The position numbers and the translations under genes are program-made. Positions 14,987 to 22,834 of a stretch of 35,182 bases of DNA are shown here, piece after piece. Origin of the DNA: Hadesarchaea archaeon (GTDB lineage: Archaea; Hadarchaeota; Hadarchaeia; Hadarchaeales; JAGGTB01); NCBI GenBank assembly GCA_021163965.1, contig JAGGTB010000012.1, forward strand, positions 1-35,182. The letters are read 5' to 3'. Numbering within the stretch: position 1 is the stretch's first letter; each line of letters starts with the position of its first letter. The notes beneath the pieces were generated by a model. That model saw nothing but the letters and a program-made list of their open reading frames with translations. It ran no database searches and was not told the DNA's origin.

Positions 14987-16009
14987 TCACCTCCGCTCGA
15001 GATGGCGCTTAACTCTTTTACCCTTCTCCCCGATTTTAGTGTAGAGCCAACACTTAACGATCCTACCATCTTTCTCCACCTCTGGGGGTTCCTTGCGCGT
15101 ACATATCTCCATGCATTGGTCGCACCGCGGGTGAAACCTGCACCCAGGCGGGGGATTTCTAAGATCGGGAACCACCCCCGATATACTCGACAGCTCCTTG
15201 TCCTTCGTTTCCGGTTCGAGAGGAAGCAGAGAATCCATCAGCATTCGGGTATAGGGGTGGAAAGGGTTATTTATGACCTCGTCCACCCTTCCGTCCTCCA
15301 CGAAGACTCCGGCGTACATTATTACTATCCGGTCGCAAAGTTGGTTCAGAGCGGCTAGGTCGTGGGATATACATATGAGACTTTTTATTATCCCCTCCCT
15401 CTGTATGTCTATCATGAGTTTTATCATCCGTTTCTGGGAAGTCACATCAAGGGCCGAAGTTGGCTCATCCGTAATCAAAAGTTTTGGAGACCCCAGCGTC
15501 GATATCGCCGTTATAACCCTTTGCGCCATGCCTCCACTAAGCTCGTGTGGATAGACGTCGAGAACATACCCATCTAAACCCAACCTTTCGAAGTGCTCAA
15601 TCGCCATTTCGCGAACTTCATCAATGGAGTATTTTCGACCGGTCCGCTCTCTCATCATGTCCGCAATAAACTCCCTAACTCTTTTGGTAGGATTTAGAGA
15701 ATTTAACATGGCCTGAGGCACGTATGACATAAGTTTGCATTTAACCTCTTTCCTCATTTTTTCGGGGGAAATCTTCCAGATATCGTAACCGTAGACCTTG
15801 ACTTGACCGCCCTCATAGTGCAACAGGGGCGTTGTGGTACCGGTGATGAGCTGCGCGAAGCTGGATTTCCCGCAACCGGATTCACCAGCAATGCCAACCC
15901 TCTCACCCTCATCCACTTTGAGTGAAACACCATCTACTGCATGAACTACGCCAAACGTCCCCCTGTAGTAGCCTTTGAGGTTTTTCACCACCAGTGCGTT
16001 TTTATCCAT
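14987..16009 (-). CDS. Oligopeptide/oligosaccharide-type ABC transporter ATPase, first (DppD-like)
   Basis: A 340-residue ATPase of the OppD/DppD type. Motifs are GESGCGKSS (Walker A), LSGGMAQRVITAIST (signature), LLITDEPTS (Walker B) and CISHDLAAL (switch). The C terminus has the oligopeptide-ABC extension NPPPGCRFHPRCDQCMEIC, with four cysteines that bind an Fe-S cluster in related archaeal and bacterial transporters. I start it at ATG 16009 (MDKNALVVKNLK), preceded by GGGGGAG; ATG 16039 is in frame but less likely. It follows the second permease by about 50 bp and precedes its partner ATPase by six. Confidence 0.93.
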   Translation of the reverse strand: MDKNALVVKNLKGYYRGTFGVVHAVDGVSLKVDEGERVGIAGESGCGKSSFAQLITGTTTPLLHYEGGQVKVYGYDIWKISPEKMRKEVKCKLMSYVPQAMLNSLNPTKRVREFIADMMRERTGRKYSIDEVREMAIEHFERLGLDGYVLDVYPHELSGGMAQRVITAISTLGSPKLLITDEPTSALDVTSQKRMIKLMIDIQREGIIKSLICISHDLAALNQLCDRIVIMYAGVFVEDGRVDEVINNPFHPYTRMLMDSLLPLEPETKDKELSSISGVVPDLRNPPPGCRFHPRCDQCMEICTRKEPPEVEKDGRIVKCWLYTKIGEKGKRVKRHLERR

Positions 16010-16061
16010 TTTTTTCGCTCCCCCTTTCTCGTAAATCAAGGATAAATACTCTCAAAGTCCA

Positions 16062-16916
16062 TCACTCCGTCCGCAACTTGGGATTCAGCACATCGTCTAT
16101 AACCGCGGTAATCATGAGGAGGGTTCCAGTGAACATTACCAAAATGACCCCCGGAGGGATGAAATACCACCACGCTCCTATTGAATGAGTTTCCCAAGAA
16201 ACGGCCCACTCAAGCATCTTCCCTAGGGTGAAAGCCGTGGTCGGCCCCAAACCTATCATACTTATAGATGCCTCCACCACCACGGCGGAGCTGATGCCTA
16301 TAATGAGGCATAAAAAGATGTATGCTAGCATATTCGGCAAAATCTCTTTTGCCACTATTGAAAAATCGCCTTTTCCTGAAATTCTGGCTAAATCCACGAA
16401 GTTTCTTTCCCTCAAACTTAGGAGTTGAGATCTTATGGACCTAGCCATCCAAGCCCAGTTGAACAATCCTATTAGTATCCCCACCACAAGTAGACTTCTG
16501 CTGTGAAGTACTGAGGCTATGACTATCAGAACAACTAATTGGGGGAGAACCAGAAATATGTTTGTGGTAAGATTTGCCGTTTCATCTACCAATCCGCCCT
16601 TATACGCGAGAAGTCCTCCTATTATGACCCCAATTGTTAGCGCCAGCAACCCAGCGATAACGCCCACAAAGAGCGAGTTACGGATGGCCACACAAACTTG
16701 AGCCAAAACGTCCCTGCCAGCTGTGTCGGTGCCCAACAAAAATTCGGTCGAGGGAGGTTCCCATCTGCGGGCTGTACCGTCTTCTTTCCTTATTATTTCC
16801 CTCGGATCCCGAGTAAAGAAAGGACCTACGATCCCAAACATGGCAATGATAATGACAATTACCGAGCAGACTTGGAATTTCCGATTTCTCGCGAGTAGTT
16901 CAATTCTGCTGGGCAC
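16062..16916 (-). CDS. ABC transporter permease (DppC-like)
   Basis: A 284-residue inner-membrane permease with about six transmembrane helices. The N-terminal OppC segment is present (FFTRDPREI, then EFLLGTDTAGRDVLAQVCVAIRNSLFVG). The EAA cytoplasmic loop follows (ARISGKGDFSIVAKEILPNM), which docks on the ATPases. The start is GTG 16916, two bases after the stop of the DppB-like gene. With that gene it forms the translocation pore. Length and motif order are normal. The substrate is inferred from neighbours (glycosidase and amino-sugar deaminase) to be an oligosaccharide rather than a peptide. Confidence 0.92.
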   Translation of the reverse strand: MPSRIELLARNRKFQVCSVIVIIIAMFGIVGPFFTRDPREIIRKEDGTARRWEPPSTEFLLGTDTAGRDVLAQVCVAIRNSLFVGVIAGLLALTIGVIIGGLLAYKGGLVDETANLTTNIFLVLPQLVVLIVIASVLHSRSLLVVGILIGLFNWAWMARSIRSQLLSLRERNFVDLARISGKGDFSIVAKEILPNMLAYIFLCLIIGISSAVVVEASISMIGLGPTTAFTLGKMLEWAVSWETHSIGAWWYFIPPGVILVMFTGTLLMITAVIDDVLNPKLRTE

Positions 16917-16918
16917 GG

Positions 16919-18145
16919 CTAACCACCCACATAGCCCGTTCTGATACGGGGATCTATGAATCCGTAAATTATATCCATCAAGAAGTTACCGATTAATACC
17001 ACAACCACCGTAATCACGAAAAGGCCCTCCAGCAGTGGGTAATCTAAGTTTCTTGCGGCCCCCAATGCTAGAGTTCCCAGTCCCGGCCACCCGAAGACAA
17101 TTTCCACTAGCATAGTCTGCCCTATGAGGCTCGAGAGGATTATCGGGAGCCCGGTGACTTGGGGCAGAATAGCGTTCCTCTGCGCGTACTTCCTTAATTT
17201 GCCCTCCCCAAAGCCCATTTGCCTTGCGTAGTATACGTAGTCCGATTGCCTCTCGTAGATCGTCATCGCTCTCATCCCCGTGCACCAGTTGCCTATGCCG
17301 GAAATGAAAAGGGATAGGAAAGGCAGGGCATAATGATACGCCGCATCCGAGATAAATCTAAGGCTCAGAGAAGGTGTCAAACCCGGAGTATAAGCCCTAG
17401 CGGTGGGGAACCATCCAAGTTTGACGGCAAAAACAAACACTAAAATTAGGGCAAACCAATAATAGGGCGCCGAATTCAGATACACTGAAAAAGTATAGTA
17501 GGCGTGGATGAGCTTATTCTTAGAAAATGCTGCCCATGCCCCGAGATAATTGCCTACTATAAACGCGAGTATCCACACTGGGATAACGAGGACTAATGTC
17601 CAACCCAAGCTATCCATAATTAAGTTTGCCACAGATTTAGGATACCGCGAAATTGAGAGGCCAAAATCCATAGTCAGCACTCTTTTCCAAAAGGAATAGT
17701 ACTGTTCGGCTATGGGTTTGTTCAACCCAAATAAATCATAATATTTTTCACGCATTGCTTCCACCTTCTCCGGAGTCATGCCTGGTTGGACCGTTATCTT
17801 ACGTACCGCCACCTCCGCAGGATTTGTGGGCGCAAGACGAGGAATAACGAACAGGAGGGTGTATGCAAGAAAAACTGTGACGAGCAAAAAGAGTATCTTC
17901 TTAGTGAAAAATCTGGCAAACGGCCTTTTAGCAAGTCGCTTTTCAATCGGGGCCACCAGTATTTTGATTCCTCTTGCTATTGATGAGGCAAATATCATCA
18001 GCAAAACAATCATCGCTCCAACTGACCAAATAAAAAGCGCCAGCTCCATCTGGGAAGACGTAGTGGGAGAGGAGTACGTTGGAAGCAAAAGCAGTAATAT
18101 TACTCCTACTATAATCCCTCCTATAATGGGGCCTTTTTTATTCAT
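16919..18145 (-). CDS. ABC transporter permease (DppB-like) with N-terminal two-helix extension
   Basis: A 408-residue DppB-type permease. The usual family start (KKILFLLVTVFLAYTLLFVIPRL) appears only at about residue 75. Before it are two extra hydrophobic segments, at about residues 4-22 (GPIIGGIIVGVILLLLL) and 37-58. The rest is standard: LFGLNKPIAEQYYSF, a long periplasmic loop, and the EAA loop YARQMGFGEGKLRKYAQRNAILP. I start it at ATG 18145, with GGAGCGGG upstream; the frame can be opened to TTG 18187 but that start is weak. It is the first gene of the four-gene transporter operon. A TATA-like CTTTTAATGG lies about 55 bp upstream on the minus strand. Confidence 0.9.
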   Translation of the reverse strand: MNKKGPIIGGIIVGVILLLLLPTYSSPTTSSQMELALFIWSVGAMIVLLMIFASSIARGIKILVAPIEKRLAKRPFARFFTKKILFLLVTVFLAYTLLFVIPRLAPTNPAEVAVRKITVQPGMTPEKVEAMREKYYDLFGLNKPIAEQYYSFWKRVLTMDFGLSISRYPKSVANLIMDSLGWTLVLVIPVWILAFIVGNYLGAWAAFSKNKLIHAYYTFSVYLNSAPYYWFALILVFVFAVKLGWFPTARAYTPGLTPSLSLRFISDAAYHYALPFLSLFISGIGNWCTGMRAMTIYERQSDYVYYARQMGFGEGKLRKYAQRNAILPQVTGLPIILSSLIGQTMLVEIVFGWPGLGTLALGAARNLDYPLLEGLFVITVVVVLIGNFLMDIIYGFIDPRIRTGYVGG

Positions 18146-18187
18146 TTTTCCCGCTCCATTCTTTCTCGTCCCTTTTTTACTACTCAA

Positions 18188-18392
18188 CCCATTAAAAGGT
18201 TTTACTCGGGCAAATAAAAAGTTGTGGTTTTTAGACTCCCCACTTCAAATGTCGAACAGCCTAGGGCCTCATTCACTTCAGCGGAAGCCTCCGAGCAAGA
18301 GAAAGAGATCGGCTAAGCGAAAAGTCTGCGGTAAGAGGCGGTTTCACCCGCGGTTGTCAAATCAGTGCCCCAGCGAACACCAACTAGAGAAA
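18188..18392. other. Intergenic region between the GH1 gene and the transporter operon
   Basis: About 200 bp without a convincing frame. At its left end lies the likely transporter promoter (minus-strand CTTTTAATGG). A second TATA-like CTTTTTATTTG lies nearby at about 18213-18223. A GC-richer segment (18290-18360) contains short CGCGG/CCGCG complements but no strong hairpin or RNA gene that I can support. Confidence 0.4.
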
Positions 18393-19685
18393 CTATTGTA
18401 GATATTTTTTCTCTATCTCGAAGTCTATCCCGTTCTTTTTTGCTATCTCCCCGTACATATAAGCGCTCTTTCTGGGGATCCTCTCCAAAGTCTTGTAATC
18501 TACTTCCACCAAGCCGAACTTGGGTTCAAATCCCATGGCCCACTCGAAGTTGTCCATGAAACTCCAGTGCATGTAGCCGGTTACATTCGCTCCCTCGTCC
18601 ATCGCCCTTCTGATTTGCTTTAAGTGATTGACTATAAACCTCCTCCTCTGCAAGTCATCGTTGGTTCCTATCCCATTAGAAGTGATCATTATCGGTAGGC
18701 CAAACATTTTATGAACTCTTCTCAAAACCTTGTAGATTCCTTCCGGATACACCCACCAACCCATGTAGTCCCTCTCGCAGTATTTCTTTACCCCAACTTG
18801 GAAGTAGTACCAAGGCGGAGTAGGACGGCTTTCCTCGAAGTAGCATACGTTCCCAGAGAAATAATTGAGACCGAAGAAATCAAGAACGTTCCCGAACTCC
18901 TCTCCGGAAAGCGGAGGTTTAGGTATGCCTTCTTTTAGAGATAGTAACCAAACACCGTTCACTATATAATCTTGTATCTCCGTTGACCACCTATCCAGTG
19001 GAGAATCTGATGCCGGTTCGAGGATATTCACAGCCTTAGCTAGACTTACTTTGCCCTTTGAATGATCGTGAATCGTCTCGTAGGATTTGACATGGGCCTT
19101 TAAGAGGTTAGAGGCCATCTCAAAAACATTTTTAATACTTTTTTCTCGCCGAGGCCATTTGCCGTTTATCAAATATGGCGGGGGCACGTCATCCCGTAGG
19201 CAAGAGCTAAAAGCATACAACATAGGTTCATCTAGAGTCAGCCAGTAGTCGAACTCGAACTCATTCGCCAATTTTCTCACGAACTCTACGAAATAATCAA
19301 CATTTTTTTCTTTGAGCCATCCCCCCTCGTTCATGAACCACAAGGGGTTCGTGTAGTGGTGTAGCATTGGTATGGGTTTGATGCCTTTTTCTTCCATGTA
19401 GTTTATCACGTTTCGGTAGTGCTCGATTTCTTTCTCATCGAATTGTCCCTTTTTGGGCTCTACGCGGCTCCATTCGATGGAAAAACGATAGGCATTGTAA
19501 CCCAATTCCGCCATCAAATCGATGTCCTCTTTATATCTGTTGTAATGATCGCAGGCTACTCCAGATTCCTCCAAATCTGTTTCTTTCTCCCACTTCCACC
19601 ATTGATTGTTCCTGTTGTTTCCTTCCACTTGATGAGCCGAAGTGCTTGTCCCCCACAGAAAACCTTCTGGGAATTTGGCTCGCAT
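18393..19685 (-). CDS. GH1-family glycosidase homologue lacking the nucleophile Glu
   Basis: A 430-residue GH1 (beta-glucosidase fold) protein. The family core is intact: FLWGTSTSAHQVEG at the start, H109 in LHHYTNP, FGLNYFSG near 271-278, HWSFMDNFEWAMGFEPKFGL near 373-392. The active site is altered. The acid/base motif, normally T-x-N-E-P, is TLDEP, so E153 is kept but Asn is Asp152. The nucleophile motif, normally I-T-E-N-G, is ITSNG, with Ser336 (codon TCT at 18678-18680) where the Glu should be. A classical double-displacement mechanism is therefore not available. Start ATG 19685 is chosen for GGTGA just upstream and MRAKFPEGFLWG. It is divergent from glucosamine-6-phosphate deaminase and followed by the transporter operon. 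Substrate-assisted cleavage of amino-sugar glycosides is a possible function; a dead lectin-like protein is the alternative. Confidence 0.9.
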   Translation of the reverse strand: MRAKFPEGFLWGTSTSAHQVEGNNRNNQWWKWEKETDLEESGVACDHYNRYKEDIDLMAELGYNAYRFSIEWSRVEPKKGQFDEKEIEHYRNVINYMEEKGIKPIPMLHHYTNPLWFMNEGGWLKEKNVDYFVEFVRKLANEFEFDYWLTLDEPMLYAFSSCLRDDVPPPYLINGKWPRREKSIKNVFEMASNLLKAHVKSYETIHDHSKGKVSLAKAVNILEPASDSPLDRWSTEIQDYIVNGVWLLSLKEGIPKPPLSGEEFGNVLDFFGLNYFSGNVCYFEESRPTPPWYYFQVGVKKYCERDYMGWWVYPEGIYKVLRRVHKMFGLPIMITSNGIGTNDDLQRRRFIVNHLKQIRRAMDEGANVTGYMHWSFMDNFEWAMGFEPKFGLVEVDYKTLERIPRKSAYMYGEIAKKNGIDFEIEKKYLQ

Positions 19686-19767
19686 AGTGTCACCATTGTA
19701 ACTTTTGACATAAATATTTGATTCCAAATTTAGCTCTGTCGGCGGGCACCATCAGAACCTTGATAAA

Positions 19768-19801
19768 TAGCTATATAGAAAATCTAAAATTTATATAGCT
19801 A
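19768..19801. promoter_or_regulatory. Inverted-repeat operator between GH1 and nagB genes
   Basis: A perfect 10-bp inverted repeat, TAGCTATATA (19768-19777) and TATATAGCTA (19792-19801), with centres 24 bp apart, lies in the divergent intergenic region. The right arm overlaps a TATA-like TTTATATAG about 50 bp before the nagB ATG, and the left arm reads as a TATA-like CTATATAG in the other direction. The layout fits an operator for a sugar-responsive regulator controlling both genes. No regulator gene is in the window. Confidence 0.6.
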
Positions 19802-19848
19802 AATCACTTAATGCACGGGCTGGAAAAGGAAGATGGAGTTAGAACAGC

Positions 19849-20580
19849 ATGCCAATCAAAGTCTTAATCACAAAGAACTACGATGAGCTCAGCGAGAAAG
19901 CGGCGAAAATCATCGCGGATGCAATAAGGAACAAGCCCAACTTGGTTCTGGGTTTAGCTACAGGGGGGACTCCAGTAGGCTGTTATCGAGAACTCGTCCG
20001 CATGCACAAGGAGAAGAAACTTGATTTCTCGAGAGTTGTAACTTTCAACCTCGACGAGTACATCGGGTTGCCGCCAACCCATCCACAGAGCTACAGATAT
20101 TTCATGAACGAGAACCTCTTCAATCACGTGAACATTAGGATGGAGAACACGCATATTCCAGACGGTATGACGGACGATCCCCAAAAAACTTGTGAAGAGT
20201 TTGAGAAGGCCATCGAAACCGCAGGCGGAATTGACCTTCAACTCTTGGGCATAGGAGCCAACGGCCACATAGCTTTCAACGAGCCTGGTTCACCCTTCAA
20301 CTCCAGAACTAGAGTCGTGGAGATCTCGGAGCAAACGAGGAAGGACAACGCGCGCTTTTTCCAATCCATTGATGAGGTGCCTCGTCAAGCCATCTCCATG
20401 GGCATCGGAACCATCATGGAGGCTAGAAAAATCGTGCTCCTGGCAAGCGGTGCGAGAAAGGCAGATGCCGTCGCCAAGTCCGTCAAGGGGCCAATAACCG
20501 AGGAGGTGCCCGCATCAATTCTCCAAAAACACCCTAACTGCACGTTTATCCTTGATGAAGCAGCGGCATCTAAACTCTAA
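19849..20580 (+). CDS. nagB: Glucosamine-6-phosphate deaminase
   Basis: This 243-residue enzyme converts glucosamine-6-phosphate to fructose-6-phosphate and ammonia, feeding amino sugars into glycolysis. Catalytic motifs are complete: the phosphate/substrate loop LATGGTPVGCY, D69 in FNLDEYIGL, H140 and E145 in GIGANGHIAFNEPG (Asn138 where E. coli has Asp141, as in the Bacillus-type branch), and SRTRVVEIS. Length matches the short, single-domain form common in Gram-positive bacteria. It is transcribed divergently from the GH1 gene across an operator-like repeat and converges with the binding-protein gene. It is the main evidence that this locus handles amino sugars. Transfer from bacteria is plausible. 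Confidence 0.95.
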   Translation: MPIKVLITKNYDELSEKAAKIIADAIRNKPNLVLGLATGGTPVGCYRELVRMHKEKKLDFSRVVTFNLDEYIGLPPTHPQSYRYFMNENLFNHVNIRMENTHIPDGMTDDPQKTCEEFEKAIETAGGIDLQLLGIGANGHIAFNEPGSPFNSRTRVVEISEQTRKDNARFFQSIDEVPRQAISMGIGTIMEARKIVLLASGARKADAVAKSVKGPITEEVPASILQKHPNCTFILDEAAASKL

Positions 20581-20641
20581 ACTAATCAAAAACTAATGAA
20601 AATAAAATAAAATAAAAGGAGAAGGGAAGAATTTTTTTCTC

Positions 20642-22651
20642 TTAGCCACCCCTGCGCGCCGCCAAGACTATGCCGATTATCAACACTATTACGACGATCG
20701 CTCCTGCGACCCAATATCCAGTCGGCACCTCTGTCACGGTAGTGGTCTGAGTTTCTGTCTCTGTCACGGTTATTTCCCCTGCAGTTACCGTCGTGGTAGT
20801 GGTCTCAGTTACCGTCTCAGTTACCGTCTCAGTTACCGTCTCAGTAGGAGTAGGCGTAGGCGGTGCCCCCGCTGGTCTAAGACCCAATACTACCTGCGGA
20901 ATGTTGTACTCGTGCCATGTGCACGCTGGTCCGCACCGTCCCGGGTTGTCGACGGTGGGCCATCCCTCCCAGTAGGTTGTCCAGTGTCTTCCCCACGAGA
21001 CTTGGACGTAGAGCGGTATGTACGGAAGCTCTGGGACGAGGTAGGACTGTATCTCCTTGGCCACCTCTATTGACTCTTCGCTACCGATTGGCAACCTCCA
21101 AAGCTCGTCGATCAAATCTTGGACCGTCTCGGCGTTCGGGGATGTCTCTGGGGTGTAACGGGCATAGTTCGTCCCGCCCTCCGCTGTTCCTGTGAATAGG
21201 TTATTGTATGCGTTTATCGGGAACGTGGGGCCCGGTACTCCCGAGTCTATGCAGGCGAAGTCTATCCAGTCGAAGTCCCCTGTCACCGGGATCGACCAGT
21301 AGTCATCCTCAGAAACTATTCTTGGTTCCACCTTTATTCCGATATCTGTAAGGTTCTTTGCTATCAGCTCGGACATCAAGTTAACATCGCTCCAGCCCTC
21401 GCAGGTAACTATCTCCCATGGGCCTATCGGGTGTCCGTCCCAAGTCCAGCCCTCTTCAACGCTTCCCTCGCAGTGTTCCTGCAGGATTTCTATCGCCTTA
21501 TCGGGGTCGTACGGAATCACGACATCGCCATATGTCTCCCTTATCAAATCGTAGTCGATGTATTGGTCGGCCATGGGTCCCGTGGGTGTAATGTACGATG
21601 GATTGGCCCTCGGGACAAGGCCTTCCTGAGCGATGTTACACACGTCATCCATGTTGATTGCGTATGCCACGGCCTGCCTCAGCCAGGGCTCCTTGAGTTC
21701 GGGGTGCTCCTCGCTCGCCAAGTTTGGAACCATGTATATGGCGCCCTGGAAGGGGAAGATATGCCCCTCCGGATCCCACTTGTTCCAAGTTATCACATCC
21801 TCGTGGGTCATGATCCACTTATAGCACCCGGCAAAGAAGCTGTCTGACCAGTCATGGACATTGTTGGCGAAATCCCTCTGCTCCAGGTCGTTGCTCGCGT
21901 ATTCTAGCACCCCAACATATTTCGGATACGTCGGAGGATCAGGAAGACCAAATACGTCGATGCCCCACCAATCATCGATCCTTTCATAGTACGTCTCCCT
22001 TTCCGTTGACTCAACTGCTCGATACGGGCCACAGCCATCCATCTCATCGTAATCCGTGTTCGCGTACGTCGTAATTTGGTCTCCATACTCCGCTATGAGC
22101 GGTTCCCATCTTGCCTTGGAAACAATCGGCATGTCGACCAGTCCGGCTGTTACCCTGTTGGTAAACTCTTGGCCTTCCACGACATTGATGTGTACGGTGC
22201 GCGTATCGGCGGCTTCTATCGAGGCTATCACATCTCTATTTATTGAAAAGTAGGGGTTGTACTGGTCATGCGCCTCGTAGGAGAACACTACATCGTCGGC
22301 GGTCACAGGAGTGCCATCCCGCCACACGGCTTCCGGACGAATCTTGATTATGAACGTCGATCCATCATCAGACCACTCCCCGCTCTCCGCCAACCACGGT
22401 ACCAGCTCTCCGGTAACCGTGTTGTAATAGAACAGGGTCATGTATACGAGACTCAGGCCTCTGTTGAACGTTGCCCATCCGCCAACGTTGAAGGGGTTGA
22501 AGTTCCCGACGCAGTACGACTGATCACCGCCAATATACATTGTTTCCTCTCTCGGATACTCCTGGGCCATAGCACTGCCGACGCCAGCAACCATCATGCT
22601 CACTATCAACACTGAAACACACAGCAAAGCGGCACATTTCCCTTTTTTCAT
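20642..22651 (-). CDS. Family-5 extracellular solute-binding protein with Thr-rich stalk and C-terminal anchor
   Basis: A 669-residue SBP_bac_5 protein for the Dpp-type transporter. Residues 1-29 are a signal peptide (Lys-rich start, hydrophobic core, cleavage after SAMA). The binding domain follows, with the family segment WRDGTPVTADDVVFSYE and a typical C-terminal YIPLYVQVSW. Residues about 600-640 are a Thr/Val/Glu stalk containing TETV repeats after PTPTPTE. A transmembrane helix (VAGAIVVIVLIIGIVLA) and RRGG end the protein. This architecture is known for archaeal sugar-binding proteins, where the stalk is often glycosylated. A strong AAGGAGGT lies five bases before ATG 22651, with a TATA-like TTTTAAATAG (22705-22714) further upstream. 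It is separated from its permease operon by nagB and the GH1 gene. Confidence 0.93.
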   Translation of the reverse strand: MKKGKCAALLCVSVLIVSMMVAGVGSAMAQEYPREETMYIGGDQSYCVGNFNPFNVGGWATFNRGLSLVYMTLFYYNTVTGELVPWLAESGEWSDDGSTFIIKIRPEAVWRDGTPVTADDVVFSYEAHDQYNPYFSINRDVIASIEAADTRTVHINVVEGQEFTNRVTAGLVDMPIVSKARWEPLIAEYGDQITTYANTDYDEMDGCGPYRAVESTERETYYERIDDWWGIDVFGLPDPPTYPKYVGVLEYASNDLEQRDFANNVHDWSDSFFAGCYKWIMTHEDVITWNKWDPEGHIFPFQGAIYMVPNLASEEHPELKEPWLRQAVAYAINMDDVCNIAQEGLVPRANPSYITPTGPMADQYIDYDLIRETYGDVVIPYDPDKAIEILQEHCEGSVEEGWTWDGHPIGPWEIVTCEGWSDVNLMSELIAKNLTDIGIKVEPRIVSEDDYWSIPVTGDFDWIDFACIDSGVPGPTFPINAYNNLFTGTAEGGTNYARYTPETSPNAETVQDLIDELWRLPIGSEESIEVAKEIQSYLVPELPYIPLYVQVSWGRHWTTYWEGWPTVDNPGRCGPACTWHEYNIPQVVLGLRPAGAPPTPTPTETVTETVTETVTETTTTTVTAGEITVTETETQTTTVTEVPTGYWVAGAIVVIVLIIGIVLAARRGG
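20802..20844. repeat. 12-bp tandem repeat encoding TETV units
   Basis: Three and a half copies of GTCTCAGTTACC stand head to tail within the stalk region of the binding-protein gene. On the coding strand each unit encodes Glu-Thr-Val-Thr. The near-identity of the copies suggests recent slippage and a stalk of variable length. Confidence 0.9.
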
Positions 22652-22834
22652 TTTTTACCTCCTTATTTAGTTCTCTTTTTGACAAGTTAATCCTCCTGTT
22701 GTTTCTATTTAAAAGTTGCGGTTCTAATAGGCAGACTTTTTTGTGATTTGTTTTTAGCTAATCCGGCTAGAGACGACTCCGGCCAAAGACAACTTTTTAA
22801 GTTTAATTGAGTTTAGTTTATAAAAGGGAGTTCC
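22652..22834. promoter_or_regulatory. Divergent promoter region of the two sugar-transport modules
   Basis: On the minus strand are TTTTAAATAG (22705-22714) and the AAGGAGGT site of the family-5 binding protein. On the plus strand are ACTTTTTAAGTTT (about 22792-22804) and TTTATAAAAG (22817-22826) before the FrcA-like ATPase, whose ATG 22835 has a GGGAG site. The second plus-strand box is too near the ATG to serve a TSS with normal spacing, so the first is the likelier promoter. Confidence 0.55.

Noticed and set aside
18518-18536. tRNA T-arm-like sequence (GGGTTCAAATCCC)
   Set aside because: It is the antisense of the conserved GH1 motif MGFEPKFGL, and no acceptor, D or anticodon arms surround it.
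20802-20844. Short tandem repeats that could suggest a CRISPR array
   Set aside because: The 12-bp units are directly adjacent without spacers and encode the TETV stalk.
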